Below, in pieces: positions 57,146 through 64,000 of a DNA stretch of 64,000 nt; within the stretch, counting starts at the first letter, position 1, and the number at the start of each line of letters is the position of its first letter. This DNA comes from Ashinkailepas kermadecensis (Eukaryota > Arthropoda > Thecostraca > Neolepadidae), in the NCBI GenBank assembly GCA_034440615.1, contig JAOTOM010004569.1, forward strand, positions 124,001 to 188,000, given 5' to 3'. A program made the position numbers and the translations under genes. The notes under the pieces are model-generated. The model was not told the origin of the DNA. It saw only the letters and a program-made list of their open reading frames with translations, and made no database searches.

Positions 57146-58600
57146 ACTTTCCCTGGTACAGGGAAGGGTGGTTGATGCCACCCCTAGCATTTTTAAAGGG
57201 AGAGAGCTAGCGACATGCAACAAAACAACATACTGCGCATTACGAGATCTCTCGATTGTTATCCGATTTTCATACCTCGGATCACTGGGTGGCGTCTCAG
57301 GTCACTTTAAATGTAATTTGCTTGCAGAAATCGAACCGATTCACGTTCAATTGTTGTTTGTGTGACAACATTCGCGGATGTGAGCTTCAAATGCTCACCA
57401 TAGGATTCCTCAGCATCTTGGGATGCTATTCATGTGACTCTTATTGATTATACTTTGCTTTCAACCCATTGGTAAGGCTTCAGATGCGGTGGAAATGTTA
57501 ACTTTGTCTTAGAGACTTCCGACATTGCGCCAGTAGACACTATTTTTGCTGTTTTGTCGTTCCCAGGGGAAAAATTAGACGTCAAATTCAGCTTGAGCGT
57601 CCAAAGTAAACCAAGAGTTAACCGAAGCCGAGCATGGTCATTTGAGGTTAAGCTAGGTCATTGACCTAGTATGACATTGGATAGATCAGTGGCTTATATA
57701 GACAGACTAGCTTAGTCCATCACCCTACCACGCCGATCACTGGTGATTTGGGTGTAAAATGTGAGGTAAATCGCCGATAATTCGCGATTTGGGCGAATAA
57801 CGGTCCGACACGTTCCCCCATATGAGGCCATAGGTCAGTGATGTGACAAGACATCTATAAATTTTCTCACCATGAGGTCGACAAAGGATGCCCTATCAGA
57901 TGCGCCAGACAAGCGGCTCGTTGGCGCGCCCCGTTTGCCCATGGTGGTAAAACAAATCCTTGGAGGGGGAGGGTCCGTCCGTCACGTGGCGTAATCACTC
58001 CTCCAGAGCCGTCACGTGGCACAATCACTCCTCCGAAATCATCACGTGGGACTGAGGAACATACTTCCCGTTGCGAAGCGACGGATAAATGTATACTGCT
58101 TCGCGGATATAATCACATTTACGATACATTACGAATTGTTAAAATTGTCGTTGTTTAGAGCTTGAAGAGAAACTCTTCCAATGTATTTTATATACTTGCA
58201 ACTAGTAGAAAGTGCAGCCTGAAGAACACATCGCCTGACCCTGTGTTCACACATATCATATATCATATAATGTATCGACATAATATGTTCATCGCCTTAC
58301 TATCGTATATCATATGGCATATTTTAATATTGCCATCTTTCGTTTGTAATCCTGTACATATATGCGTATCTTTCACTTAGCACTTGTACAAGTGATCAGT
58401 TGTACGCTGTTTAACATCCCAGCTACCGAAGCGTGAAGTAGATACATAAGCAAACAATGACATTCATAAACCTTCTGTGTCGACCGTCCATTGAACAGAA
58501 CGACAGTTGCAGCAAAAGTTCCCTTCCACAATTTCCCATATAGCAGATGTGCATGTGTAGACATATGGATCTCTTTCTGTCGTGGATCTCGCTTTCATGG
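57146..58600. other. No gene seen; small 33-36-bp repeat
   Basis: GTCACGTGGC followed by AATCACTCCTCC occurs at about 57979 and 58012 with a partial third near 58040. Contains CACGTG E-boxes. The rest is AT-rich. Confidence 0.5.
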
Positions 58601-58699
58601 GTCGGCATAAGGCATGCATGAGTATGGTGGTGGAGCGGTGTTTCCTGCTGTCCAGTGTGCGTCATGGTGCTGTTGTATAGCACAACGATCCACCCGTGT

Positions 58700-59290
58700 A
58701 GCACTCGCGGCAGCACTGCCACGATGTGCGGCTGCCCGAGCGGCCAGCATCCTCATGCACGCTACGACTCCTCCACAGCCTTCCCGCGATTTCGAATTCC
58801 ACGGACGATGCGGCCAGCTCAGAAGCCGGAGGTCCGACGCCCCGGGTCCACGCCGGACCCCCGGGTCCACAGACCTCACGACCAGGCAGCGGCACCGCGG
58901 CGGCCTCGGGCACGCAGACGGCCGCCGCCACCACCGCCGCCGCCACAGCTTCACCTTGGGTGCCGAAAAATCGCGCGAAATGAATGGCCATCAAGTGTTT
59001 AACGCGGGCCAGCCACCGCTCGGAGACAGCCAGCGTCACGACGCGCTCCGACCGGCCGGACCCGGGCGCGCTCTTCTTGTGCAGACGGCATCGGGGGGGG
59101 CAGCAGGGCACGACCCAGTTCACACCGGCTCCCGCGCACAGGCTCGCGACGCGCTCTCCGACGAAAGCGGCGCGCCTCGACGAAAGCGGCGCACCCCGAC
59201 GAAAGCGGCGCAGACGGCCGGCGGCGTGGAATGGCGACGATGAAGCCCCGCGAAGAAAGGCTCTCCGCGGGACGCCGTACGACGCCGGCC
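58700..59290. promoter_or_regulatory. Orphan GC/CpG-rich island G
   Basis: CpG-dense. Ends with a short repeat CGACGAAAGCGGCGC (three times near 59159-59208). Frames are compositional. Confidence 0.38.
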
Positions 59291-59299
59291 GAAATGGGC

Positions 59300-60990
59300 C
59301 AGATCTGTGAGAAAACCGACAGGAATCGTGGAGAAAACGACACACGTGAATGGACGCGCTGCGGCAAGATATTCGGGAAGCGCCAGGGTCGCGCGAGTTC
59401 GCGGCATATTATCGGACGCTTTTTGATCGGCAGCGCATTTGATCCGCTTCGCCATCTGAGGCGATTCGGTAGGAATGTTTCTGAGTATGGTAAATAATGA
59501 CTAATGTTTACCATAAACGTCAAGGCTTGATGAATGACTACGGTGCAAGTCATAAGTGATCATCCGGAGACTTTCCACATTTGAAGATGAGGGCAGATGT
59601 GTCACTTGATATGCTTTTGAATGGAACAGTGCGCCTCAGTTGTTAACGTGACTCCCATGTGTTGCCGATTTAACGTGGAACCCTATATAGTTTCGCCTCC
59701 CAATGTTGGGAAACGTCATGGACAATTCGTGCATTATTACCCTCCCCATACTCCCCCATCAATCCATTGAAGTGCCGCCCATGGTGGAGTGGATATATTC
59801 AGTATTTGCTTTAAAATATAATGATGTCAATTCGAATATATGGGCATTGCGTGGAGAAAATGAACCGCAAAATGTTGACGGAGAAAACCGAGATATCAAT
59901 GCTACCTTGGGGACAAGCAGCTTTGGCAATTTGAACTCAATCAACGCTCAATTATGGATGTCCAGCCAGACACGGCACTCGGTTCGGAAGCGAAATATGT
60001 TATATTAGCTAGTGGATATGTCATGGCTGGATATTTCTGGTCGGCAGAGGATGGGGTCTGGACTCCCTGGTTTGGTACCCTGCTAATGCTAATTCTCCAT
60101 GTACGCTATTCAATCTGAAACATTTGTTTTGAAAACAAGAACTTGGACCCCCTGTCTTCGTGAGAGATCTGCAGCCCTAGGATGTGTTCTTTGTTATATT
60201 ATATTAAGGAAAGCAAATCTTACCTTACATGAAAAAAACACACTCCACCTCAAGTAGGTAACTGGCAGAGTGAACCTAGCATACTTTCTTGAGTTGGACC
60301 CGCAAGCAAGTATTCCCAGCCTAGCTACCCGAAATGAAACTAAGGAGCAGCCCAATGCAGTGAGCGGAGCAATCTGCCAATCTCAGCACGCCACACAGTC
60401 GGCGATGCTCATCACTTACGTCAAACGTATTAACTCTAATCCCTTTACTAACTCAAAGTTACAACTTTTCTTCATTCACCATTCAATCGTCAACTTGAAA
60501 TATTGTATATTAATATATAAATAAATCTAAATTCATATAAATATTCATAGATTGACATCGTGTCTGTTGAGGGGAACAACAAACTTTCACGACCGTTCTT
60601 CCAGGCGTCTGTAATCCTTTTAATGTTCGATCTTTGACTTATTTCGTACCACGCCATACCCATGTGAGGAATAACCCTGATGCAGTGGATTCACACGTGG
60701 CTCTCCAATACACAAATAAATAGCCATAGCTATGACAGAACAAGGTCTGCAACATGTGTGGTTGTTTGTTCCATTGGAAAGGAAAACCAATTGTGAAAAT
60801 TCGATTGAGCCCTTGGTCTCCTGTGAAAACTCTTGGTCTCAGCATCGGGGAAACATCGCAATCGCAAAGGTGAAAAGTAGCACAGCTTGAGTGCACCAAT
60901 ATGGCCGCTGCGTCCCCAGCCAATGACATGTTTGTATGCCGAGGACTTCATCCGTCCTCGTCCTCTACACCTGTGACATATTGAAGCGCT
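59300..60990. other. No gene seen
   Basis: AT-rich. The 101-aa frame at 59703-60008 has no recognisable domain. Confidence 0.5.
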
Positions 60991-60994
60991 AACA

Positions 60995-61190
60995 GTGAAA
61001 AGTCGTTCCTACGTCGTGATGCTAGGTGCTAGGACTGCCAACGCTCCTACGCCGTGATGTTAGGACTGGCAACGCTCCTACGCCGTGATGATAGGTCTGG
61101 TAACGCTTCTACGCCGTGATGCTAGGACTGGCAACGCTCCTGCGCCGTGATGCTAGGACTGGCAACGTTCCTACGCCGTGATGTACGGTT
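60995..61190. repeat. 31-bp tandem repeat, about 6 copies
   Basis: CTACGCCGTGATGYTAGGAC plus TGGCAACGCTC every 31 bp (61047, 61078 and onward). Confidence 0.94.
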
Positions 61191-61387
61191 TACTTCTTTC
61201 AGTGGCATACCGCCTCGTCAAACAGACAATGCATTGCCACAACCTTTAAACACCATCCGAAGCTCGCTTCGGTGACACACCTTCTCACTTAATTTTTGCC
61301 ACCCAACGCCACTGGGACGTGCCCAGATCTCTGCTGCTGAAGGATGCCGATAGCGGGCCAATTAGTCGGCCAATTACAACACCTGCT

Positions 61388-61575
61388 CGGGTGTCGCGGG
61401 AGCGAAGTCCGTAGGGCGTTCGACTCTTTATCACAAGATCGCGGGCTTAAATCCCACGACCGGCGGGATTACCGAGTCCGCTCGCGACCAATCGGCGTGA
61501 TCGGTTGGTGACGCCACGTGGCCAAGCCGTCGAATACGTCGGAAAATAATCCAAGGTTATTGCCCCCTCGTCTTT
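61388..61575 (+). mobile_element. tRNA-Lys-derived SINE
   Basis: The head resembles tRNA-Lys(CTT): GTCCGTAGGGCG (A-box side), GACTCTTTATC (anticodon-loop CTT) and GCGGGCTTAAATCCCAC (B-box region). A body beginning CGACCGGCGGGATTACCGAG follows, shared with the copy at 54.8 kb. It lacks an intact acceptor stem, so not a functional tRNA. Confidence 0.72.
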
Positions 61576-61679
61576 GCAGCACCTGTTCACCGGTCACACA
61601 GTCTGCCATCCTCAACATGCCCGCTGTTCGCGCTCTTTCTGCTCTTTCTGCTCTCCGGCGGCAGGAGTGGATTCGGCGA

Positions 61680-62212
61680 GGAGACACCTCGCGCGCACCC
61701 GGACCCGACGCCAGCATCTTCAGACTTCCAGTTTCCAGCTCATTACAGCGGCGGAATCCGCGTCGCCGCGCCGTCGAGGAGCGCCGCCGGGCGACCGCCG
61801 GGCCCGCCAGCGCGCTGCGCCGGCCGCTCTTTGTCGGCCGGGCCGGGCCGGGCCGGGCCGGGCCGGACCACGCCGCCCGCCCTGCGCCCGCCCGACCGGA
61901 CACTGTCATGTTAATGGAGATGCCGATCAAGGCGGTGCGACGCTCGTGCATTGTGCCGGCCGTCCGGACCGCACTGGTTGTGCCGTGCGACGCGGCGGCT
62001 CTCCGCGCCGGCCGGCCGCGTCTCTCGGAGAGCCCCGGCTGTCAGTGGGGCGGTCGGCGCATCGCCGGACGAACGACGCGCGATGACGCTGCCAGCGACG
62101 GCTCCGGGTGTCGTCGGGAGTGGACGCGACCGCCCCGGGTCGGCGGCGGCGGTCGAGCGGCCGCGGCCACGGACGGATCGGTGCCGGAGACGGAGATGGA
62201 GACGGCTGTGTC
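61680..62212. promoter_or_regulatory. Orphan GC/CpG-rich island H
   Basis: CpG-dense with a GGGCC pentamer run near 61842-61865. Followed at once by the 31-bp minisatellite. No gene called. Confidence 0.38.
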
Positions 62213-62215
62213 TTG

Positions 62216-63640
62216 GCGCAGATGGCTCCAGTCCCTCTGTCGTTGGCTGGAGATAGCTCCCGTCCCTTTTCCGTTGGCTGCAGATGGCTCCCGCCGTCCC
62301 TCCGCCGTTGGCCGCAGGTGGTTCCCGTTCCTCTGCCGTTGGCTGCAGATGGCTCCCGTCCCTCTGTCGTTGGCTGCAGATGGCTCCCGTTCCTCTGTCG
62401 TTGGCCGCAAATGGCTCCCGTTCCTCTGCCGTTGGCTGGAGATGGCTCCTATCGCTCTGTCGTTGACTGGAGATGGCTCCCGTTCCTCTGCCGTTGGCCG
62501 CAGATGGCTCCCGTCCCTCTGTCGTTGGCCGCAGAAGGCTCCCGTTCCTCTGCCGTCTTGGCTGCAGAAGGATCCCGTCCCTCTGTCGTTGACTGGAGAT
62601 GGCCCCCGTCCCTCTGTCGTTGACTGGAGATGGCTCCCGTCCCTCTGTCGTTGGCCGCAGATGGCTCCCGTCCCTCTGCCGTTGGCTGGAGATGGCTCCC
62701 GTCCATCTGCCGTTGGCTGGAAATGGCTCCCGTCCCTCTGCCGTTGGCTGGAGATGGCTCCCGTCCCTCTGCCGTTGGCCGCAGATGGCTCCCGTCCCTC
62801 TGTCGTTGGCTGGAAATGGCTCCCGTCCCTCTGCCGTTGGCTGGAGATGCCTCCCGTCCCTCTGTCATTGGCTGCGGATGGTTTCCTTCCCTCTGTCGTC
62901 TTGGCCGCAGATGGCTCCCGTCCCTCTGTCGTTGGTCGCAGATGGCTTCCGTCCCGCTGTCGTTGGCTGGAGATGGCTCCCGTCCTTCTGTCATTGGCTG
63001 CGGATGGTTTCCTTCCCTCTGTCGTCTTGGCCGCAGATGGCTCCCGTCCCGCTGTCGTTGGCTGCAGATGGCTCCCATCCCTCTGCCGTTGGCTGGAGAT
63101 GGCTCCCGTCCCTCTGCCGTTGGTCGGCGGTTGGCTCCCGTCCCTCTGTCGTTGGATGGAGATGACTCCAGTCCCTCTGCCGTTGGCTGGAGATGGCTCC
63201 CGTCCCGCTGTCGTTGGCTGGAGATAGCTCCCGTCCCGCTGTCGTTGACTGGAGATGGCCCCCGTCCCTCTGTCGTTGGCCGCAGATGGCTCCCGTCCCT
63301 CTGCCGTTGGCTGGAGATGGCTCCCGTCCCTCTGCCGTTGGCCGCAGATAGCTCCCGTCCCGCTGTCGTTGGCTGGAGATGGCTCCCGTCCCGCTGCCGT
63401 TGGCTGCAGATGGCTCCCGTCCCTCTGCCGTTGGCCGCAGATGGCTCCCGTCCCTCTGTCGTTGGCCGCAGATGGCTCCCGTCCCGCTGTCGTTGGCTGG
63501 AGATGGCTCCCGTCCCGCTGCCGTTGGCTGGAGATGGCTCCCGTCCCGCTGTCGTTGGCTGGAGATGGCTCTCGTCCCTCTGCCGTTGGCTGGAGATGGC
63601 TCCCGTCCCTCTGTCGTTGGTCGGCGGTTGGTCCGTTCCC
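62216..63640. repeat. 31-bp minisatellite, about 46 copies
   Basis: Unit is GGCTCCCGTCCCTCTGYCGT plus TGGCTGGAGAT, with TGGCYGCAGAT and TTGACTGGAGAT subtypes and a few 34-bp units (CGTCTTGGC). Two long blocks, near 62860-62930 and 62980-63050, match, so segments were duplicated. Frames give a 31-aa period on plus and a similar one on minus. Confidence 0.96.
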
Positions 63641-63699
63641 CAGAGCCGGAGATCCGTTGTTAGCGGTAGCTCGCTAAACAGGCCAAAGACAAATGGAAA

Positions 63700-63796
63700 T
63701 GTTGGATCATTATTAACCATTAACCATTATTAACATTATTAATAATTAACCATTAACCATTATTAACATTATTAACAATTAACCATTAACCATTCA
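63700..63796. repeat. AT-rich tandem repeat (TTAACCATTATTAACATTATTAA)
   Basis: TTAACCATTAACCATTATTA words occur in two longer units of about 52 bp, at 63713 and 63765. Confidence 0.9.
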
Positions 63797-64000
63797 TGTT
63801 CACGTGATCGCATAGGCGGTCCGATATGTCGGATACTAGTCCTATAAGGTCGCATAGGCTTGAGCAAATTGATTCTTTGAGTTATTCGTCGATCAATACC
63901 ACAACGCAGGTTTTTTTTTCTCAAGGCAAGAATAGTCGCCTCTACGTGACCACCAGTCGGCATGTGTGGCATGTCACGGGGTATGGTGCACGTGACCACC

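Noticed and set aside
61518..63733. Frames of 367-569 codons on plus and 423 on minus
   Set aside because: 31-bp minisatellite plus CpG-rich flank. Periodic in both strands, no domain.

Overview
This is a window of an animal nuclear genome, most likely an arthropod. The clearest evidence is a two-exon Snail-family zinc-finger gene whose protein starts with the PLKKRP motif of arthropod Snail, Escargot and Worniu rather than the SNAG motif of vertebrate and mollusc Snail proteins. Spliced genes, tRNA-derived SINEs, Penelope-like retroelements, hAT-type ends and very many tandem repeats also fit an invertebrate. A crustacean, possibly a barnacle, is a weak guess. I see no bacterial operon, CRISPR array, true tRNA or rRNA gene.

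Layout: 0.3-1.75 kb is a 32-bp minisatellite with an 800-bp higher-order period. 1.99-4.90 kb (minus) is one long intact exon for a membrane-anchored astacin-like protein that lacks the catalytic glutamate. 6.0-10.9 kb is a nest of retroelements: a SINE, two decayed Penelope-like elements with GIY-YIG endonuclease remnants, TA microsatellites and a large inverted repeat. 12.66-14.04 kb (minus) is the snail-type gene with a GC-rich promoter. From 14.8 to 64 kb I find no convincing gene. This stretch lies upstream of snail and alternates GC/CpG-rich islands (about 25, 26.5, 30.3, 35.4, 49.5, 53.2, 58.9 and 61.9 kb) with minisatellites (4 to 114 bp units), hAT-like non-autonomous elements, a LINE 3' end and two copies of a tRNA-Lys-like SINE.

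How it fits together: a developmental transcription factor beside a roughly 50-kb gene-poor stretch with GC-rich islands is the usual look of a long-range regulatory landscape. Several islands carry clustered E2 boxes (the site bound by Snail, ZEB and E-proteins), paired inverted SOX-type sites, CRE-type sites or homeodomain-type sites. Their role is inference. Most very long open frames in this stretch are by-products of tandem repeats and were left out.

The best candidates for something undescribed are the astacin-like pseudoenzyme with five N-terminal repeats of about 67 residues, the minisatellite that carries a Maf/AP-1 palindrome in every unit, and the motif-bearing GC islands upstream of snail.
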